Positions 1 through 7,964 of a stretch of DNA of 30,546 nt are shown piece by piece. The position numbers and the translations under genes were made by a program. Where the stretch lies: positions 1 to 30,546 of IMG/VR virus record IMGVR_UViG_3300025652_000328; one strand, 5' to 3'. Origin of the DNA: a virus. The notes under the pieces were generated by a model that saw nothing but the letters and a program-made list of their open reading frames with translations, was not told where the DNA came from and did not search any database. How positions within the stretch are numbered: the stretch's first letter is position 1; each line of letters opens with the position of its first letter.

Positions 1-2393
1 CTAACGATGCTACAATTCTTTGGGACACAACTAACGATGAGTTTGATTTCTCACACCCAATTAATGTAGCAGGTAAAGTTACAAGTACAGGTACTTCAGT
101 ATTTGCAAGTCTTGATATTTCAGGCGATATAGATGTTGATGGAACTACTAACTTAGACGTTGTAGATATTGATGGTGCTGTGGATATGGCGAGTACACTA
201 ACTGTTGGTGGCAATGCTACTTTTGTTTCTGTTAAATCAAATGGAGCGTCTGAAGGTAATACATACTTTACAGGTGGCACGGCAAACTCAAGATTATTAA
301 ATGTCTTTACTTCTACACACGATAGTGCGGCAAACGCAGGGCATAATTTTAAGATTGCTTCAGGTCAGGGTGCTTTCATCTTTGGCAATAATACAACGGC
401 TAATCTTTTAACAGTTAAATCTGGGGGCATAGACGTTACAGGTACGGGTACGTTTAGTTCTAGTGTTACTGGAGGTGCGGCTTCCTTTACTACCGTGGGT
501 GCAGGAACTTCTACAAACTTATATGGAGGAATTGACCTTTACACTGGAAGCACAAGTGAGTCGCAAGGTGGTCTTGGAATTTACAACGCTACGGATGGAG
601 TAGGGTATGTGTTGTTCGGTGATGGAGCAGGTGCCGATGCTTACCGTGGGCAAATAAGTTACTCCCACGCGACTGATGCAATGGCTTTTGGTATCAACGG
701 CATGGCTAAAGTTGTTGATATTACGCCCTCTGAGATTGTGATGAATCAATCTTCTCAAGACATAGACTTCCGCGTTGAGTCAGATGCTAATACACACGCC
801 TTATTTGTTAATGCCGAGAATGCTCGTTTAGGGCTTAGTCAAAGTAACCCAAGTTATTCTGTGCATGTCGGCGATGGGGGTGCTGCTCAAAGAGTTCACA
901 TAGAAGGAAACGGCGGCGGTGCGGTATTTAGTGGCGTAGATTCTGCTAACAACTCTAATTTTGGTTTCCGATGGGGTCATCTTAACGGCACTGACCGTTT
1001 AGAGGGTGCTATTGGCACGACACAAATAATTGATTGGAGAAACACAGCCCTTTATTTTAAACCTAACGCCACCGAAGTGTTAGCTTTAACGGCAAGTGAA
1101 GTAACGGTTAATAATGGTTCAGCTGATGTAGACTTCCGCGTTGAGTCTGACACCGCAACTCATGCTTTGTTTGTTAATGGTGCTACGGGTAAGGTTAATT
1201 TAAATACTGCCGGTTCTTATGCAGGTCAGTTAAACATGGTGCAAACTAATGGCGATGCTTACGGTATTGTTATACAAGCATCTGCTAATGACAGATGGCT
1301 GAGAATGGGTCATACAGGGTCTTACGCTCAAATAGACGCAACGTACAATTCTTCTGGTGGATATTCGGGAATACAATTATTGACAGGTGGTGTTTCTAGA
1401 ATAGATGTAGAAGCTGGTGGTAATGTTGTTATAAACGAAAGCAGTGTAGACGCTGACTTCCGCGTTGAGTCTAACGGCAACGCTAATATGTTGTATGTTG
1501 ATGGTGGTGAAGATATTGTTTCAATGGGAATGCCAGCAGGTGTTCCATCATGGATAGGCGGCAACAGCGTTGTAGTTGCAGATAACCTTTACGCTTTTCA
1601 AGGGGCTAGTTACTCCAATGCTTGTTTTAACCTCTCTGTAGATAACAACTTCACTTACTTACTACACAACGCTTACTACGGTTCTGGGTGGAAACAACGG
1701 CTTACGGGCTATGCCCCAACCATGCTCCAAACAGGTAGTGCCGCATATAATTTTAACTATGCCGCCGACACAGGTTCAGACGCAAGTATCAGTTGGATTA
1801 GTCTCATGGCGTTAAATTCGTCTGGAGCTATATTTAACGAGGCAGGTAACGCAGGGCAAGACTTCCGCGTTGAGTCTAACCTTCAAGCAAACATGCTCTA
1901 CGTTGATGGTGGTAATGATATTGTTAATTTTAACTCTACTCAGACTACCAGCCAACAGGGTGCAGGTTACCGTGCAGATGGTTTCCAAAGGGAGTTCCAG
2001 AGAGACACCAATGTGTTTTCGGCTAATCAATCAGCCAACGCTAACACTCAGGCTAGGACGCGAAGAGTTACTATCGCTTTGCACAACTATGGTCCTGTAA
2101 AGATAACAATTATGAACGGTGGGCACTACTATAATAACGGAGGAACTTTTGGCTTTCGTGAAACAACTTTTTATGTAGCAATGGAAAGTACGTCATTACG
2201 TATTAATTCGAAAGTAGATGGCGTAAATGCAGGGACTGGTGCGAGTAGTTATGGTGTTCCTACACTAGCGGCGGCGAATTCCAGCCCAGCCTGTCAAATA
2301 GATTTTACGGTAGCGGCAGGAATGACTTGTTCTACTTATGTAAAGGTAGAGGGTTTTGGTGCTAATAACATCATAGGTATAGAAGACGTATAA
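1..2393 (+). CDS. Phage tail fibre, 5'-partial (about 797 codons visible)
   Basis: The reading frame is open from position 3 with no stop, so the gene begins before the window; the ATG at 180 is only an internal Met. The visible N-terminal part has short Gly/Asp/Thr-rich strands of the type 'SGDIDVDGTTNLDVVDIDG', common in marine phage tail fibres and expected to form a trimeric beta-helix. Four blocks share the motif DFRVES followed by a Leu-Phe/Tyr-Val strand (ALFVN or MLYVDGG); at DNA level each contains the same 17 bases. The last 150 residues (from about 1940) lack the repeats and are richer in Tyr, Arg and Cys, as expected for a receptor-binding or trimerisation tip. Role: host recognition at the virion tail. 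No intramolecular chaperone or enzyme motif was recognised. The family is clear from repeats and context; the receptor is unknown. Confidence 0.82.
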   Translation, partial: NDATILWDTTNDEFDFSHPINVAGKVTSTGTSVFASLDISGDIDVDGTTNLDVVDIDGAVDMASTLTVGGNATFVSVKSNGASEGNTYFTGGTANSRLLNVFTSTHDSAANAGHNFKIASGQGAFIFGNNTTANLLTVKSGGIDVTGTGTFSSSVTGGAASFTTVGAGTSTNLYGGIDLYTGSTSESQGGLGIYNATDGVGYVLFGDGAGADAYRGQISYSHATDAMAFGINGMAKVVDITPSEIVMNQSSQDIDFRVESDANTHALFVNAENARLGLSQSNPSYSVHVGDGGAAQRVHIEGNGGGAVFSGVDSANNSNFGFRWGHLNGTDRLEGAIGTTQIIDWRNTALYFKPNATEVLALTASEVTVNNGSADVDFRVESDTATHALFVNGATGKVNLNTAGSYAGQLNMVQTNGDAYGIVIQASANDRWLRMGHTGSYAQIDATYNSSGGYSGIQLLTGGVSRIDVEAGGNVVINESSVDADFRVESNGNANMLYVDGGEDIVSMGMPAGVPSWIGGNSVVVADNLYAFQGASYSNACFNLSVDNNFTYLLHNAYYGSGWKQRLTGYAPTMLQTGSAAYNFNYAADTGSDASISWISLMALNSSGAIFNEAGNAGQDFRVESNLQANMLYVDGGNDIVNFNSTQTTSQQGAGYRADGFQREFQRDTNVFSANQSANANTQARTRRVTIALHNYGPVKITIMNGGHYYNNGGTFGFRETTFYVAMESTSLRINSKVDGVNAGTGASSYGVPTLAAANSSPACQIDFTVAAGMTCSTYVKVEGFGANNIIGIEDV
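765..1876 (+). repeat. Four identical 17-nt copies inside the tail fibre gene
   Basis: The sequence GACTTCCGCGTTGAGTC occurs exactly at 765-781, 1131-1147, 1455-1471 and 1860-1876, always in the same frame and encoding DFRVES. Spacings are 366, 324 and 405 nt, all multiples of three. The DNA on either side has diverged much more than the 17-mer. Confidence 0.9.
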
Positions 2394-2425
2394 AATTAAC
2401 TAAATAAAATTAAAGGAAAATAAAA

Positions 2426-2791
2426 ATGGCAATAACAACTACTTGGTCAGTGACCGACATGCAACACACGGACGCTGATGGCGGTGTCTTTTTAATCTAC
2501 TGGTCTCTGATGGCTGGTAACGTAACTGGGCAAACATTAGGAGTTGATGAGTATGACTACACAGCTTTAGAAAGCGGTAAACTACGTTGTGAGTATGACG
2601 CTTCAGCGGAAGGATATATTGCATACGCAGACTTAACTGAAGCTGACGTTTTAGGATGGGTATACACTAGTCTAATTAAAGACGAAGAAACAGCGGCAGA
2701 AGCTAAAGCTCGTATTGAAACTGACCGTACTGCTAAAGTACAAAAGCAAATTGATGCCGCATCTGCAACATCAGACGGAGTACCTTGGTAA
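2426..2791 (+). CDS. Small conserved marine-phage protein, unknown function (121 aa)
   Basis: Function not known. The start begins MAITTTWSVTDMQ, followed by alternating strands with aromatic residues; this start resembles a family of about 120-residue proteins frequent next to tail fibre genes in marine phages (possibly the DUF7936 group; recalled, not searched). The C-terminal third (from about residue 85) is a charged, Ala-rich helix ending in a polar tail. No signal peptide or membrane segment. An AAAGGA Shine-Dalgarno lies about 8 nt before the ATG. It follows the tail fibre by 32 nt and precedes a small membrane protein by 4 nt, so it is probably co-transcribed with the tail genes and may be a virion or tail-assembly accessory. 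Confidence 0.75.
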   Translation: MAITTTWSVTDMQHTDADGGVFLIYWSLMAGNVTGQTLGVDEYDYTALESGKLRCEYDASAEGYIAYADLTEADVLGWVYTSLIKDEETAAEAKARIETDRTAKVQKQIDAASATSDGVPW

Positions 2792-2795
2792 TCTC

Positions 2796-3038
2796 ATGGA
2801 ACTAACACCATATTTATTTTGGAACATATTTATAACGCTGGTGTTAGCTCCAGTACTTTATGGCATTCGTGGCAATAGCTCGGAAGCCAAAAGAATTGAT
2901 ATACTCTTAAACAAAACTCGTGAAGAGATGGCAAAAGAGTATGTAACAAAAGTAGAATTAAAGGATGATATGGAAAGACTTATGGATAGAATGGATAAAA
3001 TTGGAGAAAAGCTTGACAAACTGTTTGAAGTCAAGTAG
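2796..3038 (+). CDS. Small membrane-anchored coiled-coil protein (80 aa)
   Basis: The frame is open from 2715, but the ATG at 2796, just after the stop of the preceding gene (2789-2791), gives the sensible protein; the earlier part would overlap that gene in another frame. The protein has one hydrophobic N-terminal segment (about residues 5-24, FWNIFITLVLAPVLYGI) followed by a charged heptad-like helix (about 30-80, many Lys/Glu/Asp with Leu/Met at repeating positions). This plan is seen in small marine phage proteins of unknown function and also in holin or spanin accessories. No catalytic motif. Translation is probably coupled to the gene before it. Function unknown. Confidence 0.72.
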   Translation: MELTPYLFWNIFITLVLAPVLYGIRGNSSEAKRIDILLNKTREEMAKEYVTKVELKDDMERLMDRMDKIGEKLDKLFEVK

Positions 3039-3040
3039 AA

Positions 3041-3067
3041 TAACTATAGAGAAACAACAAATAGTTA
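3041..3067 (+). promoter_or_regulatory. Inverted repeat in the gap before the glycosyltransferase gene
   Basis: A perfect 7-bp inverted repeat, TAACTAT (3041-3047) and ATAGTTA (3061-3067), is separated by 13 A-rich bases in one of the two real intergenic gaps on the plus strand. The left arm continues as AACTATAGAGAAA, which looks like the core of T7-type phage promoters (CACTATAGGGAGA in T7), but the upstream specificity part is not recognisable. There is no long U-run directly after the stem, so a rho-independent terminator is unlikely. It could be a weak promoter, a processing hairpin or chance. Confidence 0.25.
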
Positions 3068-3079
3068 AAGACAATTTTT

Positions 3080-3982
3080 ATGAAATTTTATATTCTAACC
3101 TCAAGTAATTTAGAATCATTAAAGCGTCACAACGATAAAAAGTTTAGTGGCATATATAAAAAAGATACAGTAATAGTAATCAATAGCTTAAACAAAGAAT
3201 ATGTTAAAGAAGCTAAAGAGTATTGCGAATCTAATAACTTAGAGTATTACATTACAGAAAGTAATGGTACTCCATCAAAAGGTAAGAACTCAGTATTTGA
3301 TATCTTTCTTGCCTCCGATAATGATTACTGTGTTCTTATTGACGGTGATGATTTTTTAACTGCTCATGGTGTTTGGTTTTACAAACATCTAGAGACTTTA
3401 AAAGAACCACCAGATGCAGTATGCCTCATGAACCAAACATCGTTACGTTATATAGATAATGAACTGTTAGCTCTTTATCCTTTTAGTGTAGACTATGCTG
3501 AACTTTTAAGTATGGATTACTATAAAGATTTTAGAGAAGATGGATTAAGTCACGAAAAATCAATATACTTTGAAAGCTTACATAAAAAATATTATACAAA
3601 GCAACGAAAGTATAGTGAGTGGAATGAGATTAATTGTCGTGTTACTTGGCTTAGTAAGAAAGCCGCAAAGTTTAAATTCGATGAAGATGTAGTAATCGGA
3701 GAAGATACTTTACAAATGTTACGTTTAAAACACGAAGCTTTAGAAGGTAGATTAAATTTTTATTCAACTGATGAAAACCCCATGACCTACATTTACGATG
3801 AAACGATTGGTGGGATTGTGATGGAAGAATCAGAGTATGGAAAAAATTATGAGTGGATGGATAACTATTTAACTAAATTAGAACAAATGGAAACTTTAGG
3901 ACAACTACACGAATTTACACAGTTGCCTAAACTTAAAATAGATTATCCTGAAAATTACAGAAAGGAATATATAGATGAGTAA
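3080..3982 (+). CDS. Putative GT-A fold glycosyltransferase (300 aa)
   Basis: Likely transfers a sugar from a nucleotide-sugar donor. The N-terminal half fits a GT-A/GT2-like fold: a strand start (MKFYILTSS), a second strand (VIVINSL, 31-37), a GKN segment at 68-70 before a helix, and a hydrophobic strand running into D88-G-D90-D91, the position and form of the metal- and donor-binding DxD motif. The C-terminal half is rich in Tyr, Glu and Lys, with 'GEDTLQMLR' near residues 210-218, a spot where GT2 enzymes often carry the ED catalytic base pair. No signal peptide or TM, so cytoplasmic. The stop overlaps the next start by 8 nt. It could decorate phage tail or core proteins, or alter host surface glycans. 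Acceptor unknown; family assignment moderate. Confidence 0.62.
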   Translation: MKFYILTSSNLESLKRHNDKKFSGIYKKDTVIVINSLNKEYVKEAKEYCESNNLEYYITESNGTPSKGKNSVFDIFLASDNDYCVLIDGDDFLTAHGVWFYKHLETLKEPPDAVCLMNQTSLRYIDNELLALYPFSVDYAELLSMDYYKDFREDGLSHEKSIYFESLHKKYYTKQRKYSEWNEINCRVTWLSKKAAKFKFDEDVVIGEDTLQMLRLKHEALEGRLNFYSTDENPMTYIYDETIGGIVMEESEYGKNYEWMDNYLTKLEQMETLGQLHEFTQLPKLKIDYPENYRKEYIDE

Positions 3983-6900
3983 AAAAAGAAACAAAAGAAA
4001 TAACAAAAGTGTTTTAAAACATTTAAAAGCTAAACGTGCTAACTTTAATCGTGGTGGTTATGGTGGCTATACTGATGGTTCAAGAAATAGGTCTGATTCA
4101 GTTCCAGTTCAACAACCACCAGTAAACGCAGAGCCATTTATTCCAGCCGAAGAAGAACGTGATACCTATCAAGATTATCGAGGCGATGATTATACTAATC
4201 AAGATAATAATAATTATTATGTTGAACCTGTACAAAGTGTAGAAGATGGTCAAGAACAAAATGGTGGTGGTAATACTGGAGTAGCTGGTGGACCAGGACA
4301 AGGTGGTGGTCCTTGGTGGAGACAAAAAGGATATGATTCTTACGCAGAAGCTATTGCAGATGGGTGGAAATATGTTGCTGGTGTAGGTTGGACTCAAAGC
4401 GGTGGAGGTAATAATGACACACAAGACGGTACAGGTCAAGGTCAAGTAGACCCTAATCGAACAGAACGTGTTCAACGTACTGGTGTAACTGCTGAAGCTA
4501 TTGCTCAAGGTCAAATGCCTGATGACCTTCCTACTATTCCTGATGCAGGTAAAATAGATAGAACAGGTACAGAACTTGATGCAGGTTCAGAATCTTTTAA
4601 AATGCAACAAACTGGATATGCTAGAGCTTCTGGTGTTGCTGATACAAGTAAAGAACAAGTAACTAAAGGCGATGTTACAGAAGCAGGAGATACTAAAGAT
4701 GTAACAGCTACTACAATGACTGCTGAAAAAATTACTGATGCTCCAGAAGTAACAGCCGCACAGATGGATAAGCCTGTTACAACAGCACAAGTTACTGAAG
4801 GTACAATTACAAAAGGTGATGCACCTGCTACAGTTAAACCTGAAAAAGGTTCAATGACTGAACTTATTCAAGGTAAATTAAGTGATGGTGCAACCTTTGA
4901 CCCTGCAACAGGTAAAGTAATACGACAAGACAAAGTTGCAGATGCTGAAGCTGTAAAAAGAAAGTTATCAACTATTTCTCCACAAGAACTTAAAGGCTTA
5001 CAAGACTTAGCAAAAGAACGTGGTGTTCAAGTTGAAGACCTTCCAGAATATAAAAGGATAGGAGAACGTCAAGCACAAACAGGTACAGCCGCTACAAGTG
5101 AAGCAGGTGTAGTACAACCTATTGACGAAACAGAAGAAGTTAAAGCCGCAGTAGCTGAGTATTATGCGGCTGACTATACGCCTCAAGCAAACAATGTAGA
5201 AATTGATGATGTTCCTGCATTTAGAAAAGCGGCACAACGTCAAGCACAAGTAGGCGAAGCCGCAACACGAATAGCTAATGAACTAGGTAACGCACCTTCA
5301 GTAGACTTAGAAGGTCGACAAGCTATTACAGGTACAGCACCTCAAGGAGATGCCGCACAGATTGGTGGTATTCCTACAATGCAAGCATCTAGTATGCAAG
5401 CAGTTACAGGTAAAGAACGTACAGTAGCCGCCGCAGACATGATGGCAGTTGTTGGTAACGTACCAGAGCCTATTACAGCCGCAGTAGCTGAAGACCCTGC
5501 AAGTGTAGAAGCTAAGATAGATTCAGAGCCTGTTGAGGTTATTGCCGCAGTTGCCGCATTACCACAAGAAGCTTTAGTATCTACACAGATGGAAGGCTTA
5601 CTAGCAGGAATGGAAGAAGGTAAGACTCCACTATGGGCTAAACCTGCTGTCGATGCTATCAACCAACAGATGGCTTCTAGGGGCATGTCAGTGTCCACAG
5701 TGGGCAGAGATGCATTGTTTAATGCAATCATCCAGAGTGCTCTTCCAATGGCTCAGAGCAACGCACAGGCTCTCCAAGCTAGAGCACAACAAAACTTATC
5801 AAACGAACAACAAGCTAACTTGCAACAAGCACAGTCTAGTATGCAACTAAGAATGCAGAATCTATCTAATAGACAAACTGCCGCTTCTCAGACTGCACAG
5901 ATGGCACAGCAGATTGCAGTACAACAAGGTACTTTCAATGAGAGTGCTGTACAACAAACTGCCCAGAACAGACAGCAAGTTAGAATGCAGAACATTCAGA
6001 ACCAGCAAGCTATGGCTTCTCAAGAATCTGCACAAAGACAACAAGCGGCAATAGCTACACTAAATGCTAATGCCCAGATGGACTTAGCAAACTTACAAGC
6101 TCTTAATGCGGCAGAAGGACAGAACATGTCCGCAGAGCAACAAGCAAAACTACAGTCTTACAATGCTCAAGTAAATAAAGTAATGCGTCAAGCAGACTTG
6201 AATCAGGATATGGAAAAGGCTAACCTTTCTCCTGCCTTACAAGTTGAGATGCAACGTGTATCAGAAATGAATGCGGCGGCAAAAGATACAATGACCGCAG
6301 AGCAAACAGAACGTCTTACAAATCTACAAACTCTTATAGACTTCCGTAAGACTGATGCACAGTTTGCACAACAAATGGACTTGGCTAACATGTCCAATGA
6401 GCAACAGATTGAACTAGCTGAACTATCAGATAGAGCCGCTACGGATACTGCAAACTTTACAGCCGATAATCAATTTAGATTATCTGAACTAACTGCTCAA
6501 GTACAAAGAAGTACTAGACAAGCAGAGCTTAACTCTCGTATGGAAGAAGTTAATCTTGATGCAAGTCTTAAAGTAGAACTAGCTGAACTCTCTGAACGTA
6601 ATACTACGTCTAGAGCTAACATGTCTAGTGAGCAACAAGCACGTTTAACTAACCTACAAAACTTAGTAGACTTTAGAAAAACTAATGCGGCTATGGCTCA
6701 ACAGATGGATTTGGCTAATCTTAATAATGAACAGCAAATAGAAATAGCAGAGTTAACAGAAAGAAGTGCGGCTGATGCGGCTAACTTTACTGAAGACAAC
6801 AGAATGAGACTACAAGAACTGAACACAACAGTTCAGGTAATGTCTCAAGAACAAGAGCTTCTACAAAGGGCTGACTTAGCTAAACTAAGTACAAGCGAGA

Positions 6901-7964
6901 AAGTATCACTAGCTAACCTGACAGAAAAGAACAGGGCTGATAGTGAGACAATGACTGCACAGAATCAGATTGAGTTAGCTAACTTAAACAAGAAGATGAC
7001 TGCGGCACAGAACAATGCTAACCTAGCACAACAGTTAGGTTTAGCTGAGTTAAGTAATGCACAACAAGCCGCAATGACTAATGCTCAAGTTACTGCTGGT
7101 ATGGACATGGCTAACTTTAGTACTGAACAGCAAACAGCTTTAGCTAATAGTAAGTTTATGCAAACTGTATCTCTTGAGAACATGAATGCAGAACAACAAT
7201 CTATTATGCAGAATGCTACAGCATTAGCACAGATGGACTTAGCAAACCTTAGTACACAAGAAAGACTTCAAGTAGAAAATGCTAAGAACTTTTTGACTAG
7301 GGATATGGCTAATCTTAGCAACGAGCAACAAGCTAATATGATGAAGGCACAACAAGAACAACAAAGGTTGTTATCAAATCAATCTGCTGAAAATGTGGCT
7401 CGTCAATTTAATGCACAGACTCAAACACAAACTGACCAGTACATGGCTAACTTAGCACAAGCTAATGAACAGTTTAATGCACAACAAACTAATGCAATGG
7501 AACAGTTTAATGCACAAGCTTTGAATGTTGCAGAAGCTCGAAGAGTTGGTAACGAAGCAGAAGCTAACAAACTTGAAGCACAACTTAAAACAGACGTAAG
7601 TAAATTCAATGCACAGCAAGACTTTGCAAGAGAAGAGTTTAATACGAAGAACGAAACAGCTATAGCACAATCAAACGTGGCATGGCGTAGACAAGCGAAC
7701 ACGGCAGATACTGCGGCACAGAATGAAGTTAATAGGCAGAATGCACAAAATGCATTTGGACTTACAGCCTCTGCTCAAAACTTCTTATGGCAAGAATTAC
7801 GTGACGAAGCAGACTTTAACTTTAGACGTTGGGATAATGAACAATCTAGGAAGACTTCAATATACACTGCGGCTTTAGGTAATGACACAGGTGCTTCTAA
7901 AGAAAGTAACTGGAGTAGTAATTTAACAGCAATAGGTAATTTAATAAATGGGTGGTTAAACTAA
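3975..7964 (+). CDS. Giant Gln/Asn/Ala-rich repetitive virion protein (1329 aa)
   Basis: No enzyme motif was recognised. The N-terminal 170 residues are basic then low-complexity (Gly, Asn, Gln, Asp rich, with a 'GGGPWWRQKGYDSYAEAIADGWKYVAGVGW'-type aromatic patch, shown here only in part). Residues about 170-540 are Thr/Ala/Val/Glu-rich with recurring 'RQAQTGTAAT' and 'RQAQVGEAAT' units. From about 560 there is a conserved-looking block (WAKPAVDAINQQMASRGM), then about 700 residues of helix built from LANLSNEQQ-like units, predicted as long coiled coil. A 110-residue duplication is visible (see repeat entry). The end (about 1220-1329) is polar helix and closes with aromatic residues. SD AAAGGA precedes the ATG at 3975. 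Size, composition and neighbours suggest a structural or internal virion protein; a tape-measure-like role is possible. Confidence 0.8.
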   Translation: MSKKRNKRNNKSVLKHLKAKRANFNRGGYGGYTDGSRNRSDSVPVQQPPVNAEPFIPAEEERDTYQDYRGDDYTNQDNNNYYVEPVQSVEDGQEQNGGGNTGVAGGPGQGGGPWWRQKGYDSYAEAIADGWKYVAGVGWTQSGGGNNDTQDGTGQGQVDPNRTERVQRTGVTAEAIAQGQMPDDLPTIPDAGKIDRTGTELDAGSESFKMQQTGYARASGVADTSKEQVTKGDVTEAGDTKDVTATTMTAEKITDAPEVTAAQMDKPVTTAQVTEGTITKGDAPATVKPEKGSMTELIQGKLSDGATFDPATGKVIRQDKVADAEAVKRKLSTISPQELKGLQDLAKERGVQVEDLPEYKRIGERQAQTGTAATSEAGVVQPIDETEEVKAAVAEYYAADYTPQANNVEIDDVPAFRKAAQRQAQVGEAATRIANELGNAPSVDLEGRQAITGTAPQGDAAQIGGIPTMQASSMQAVTGKERTVAAADMMAVVGNVPEPITAAVAEDPASVEAKIDSEPVEVIAAVAALPQEALVSTQMEGLLAGMEEGKTPLWAKPAVDAINQQMASRGMSVSTVGRDALFNAIIQSALPMAQSNAQALQARAQQNLSNEQQANLQQAQSSMQLRMQNLSNRQTAASQTAQMAQQIAVQQGTFNESAVQQTAQNRQQVRMQNIQNQQAMASQESAQRQQAAIATLNANAQMDLANLQALNAAEGQNMSAEQQAKLQSYNAQVNKVMRQADLNQDMEKANLSPALQVEMQRVSEMNAAAKDTMTAEQTERLTNLQTLIDFRKTDAQFAQQMDLANMSNEQQIELAELSDRAATDTANFTADNQFRLSELTAQVQRSTRQAELNSRMEEVNLDASLKVELAELSERNTTSRANMSSEQQARLTNLQNLVDFRKTNAAMAQQMDLANLNNEQQIEIAELTERSAADAANFTEDNRMRLQELNTTVQVMSQEQELLQRADLAKLSTSEKVSLANLTEKNRADSETMTAQNQIELANLNKKMTAAQNNANLAQQLGLAELSNAQQAAMTNAQVTAGMDMANFSTEQQTALANSKFMQTVSLENMNAEQQSIMQNATALAQMDLANLSTQERLQVENAKNFLTRDMANLSNEQQANMMKAQQEQQRLLSNQSAENVARQFNAQTQTQTDQYMANLAQANEQFNAQQTNAMEQFNAQALNVAEARRVGNEAEANKLEAQLKTDVSKFNAQQDFAREEFNTKNETAIAQSNVAWRRQANTADTAAQNEVNRQNAQNAFGLTASAQNFLWQELRDEADFNFRRWDNEQSRKTSIYTAALGNDTGASKESNWSSNLTAIGNLINGWLN
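6312..6971 (+). repeat. Tandem 330-nt (110-aa) duplication in the giant virion protein
   Basis: The block starting RLTNLQTLIDFRKT (6312) returns as RLTNLQNLVDFRKT (6642), exactly 330 nt later. Within both units follow QQMDLAN, EQQIE(L/I)AEL, ANFT and DN(Q/M)-type landmarks in the same order. Protein similarity is high, but many codons differ, so the duplication is old. Shorter LANLSNEQQ-like units continue on both sides. Confidence 0.75.

Noticed and set aside
2715-2795. Upstream extension of the 80-aa membrane protein
   Set aside because: Would overlap the preceding gene in another frame and add a basic, non-conserved-looking segment; the ATG at 2796 is placed right after that gene's stop.
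4098-4514. 138-codon open frame on the minus strand
   Set aside because: It is antisense to the low-complexity, Gly/Asn-rich start of the giant virion gene and encodes an Ile/Ser/Thr-rich protein with no domain; typical shadow of repetitive coding DNA.
5342-5731. 129-codon minus-strand open frame rich in Ala/Ser/Ile
   Set aside because: Antisense of an Ala/Val/Thr-rich repeat part of the virion gene; composition is explained by that.
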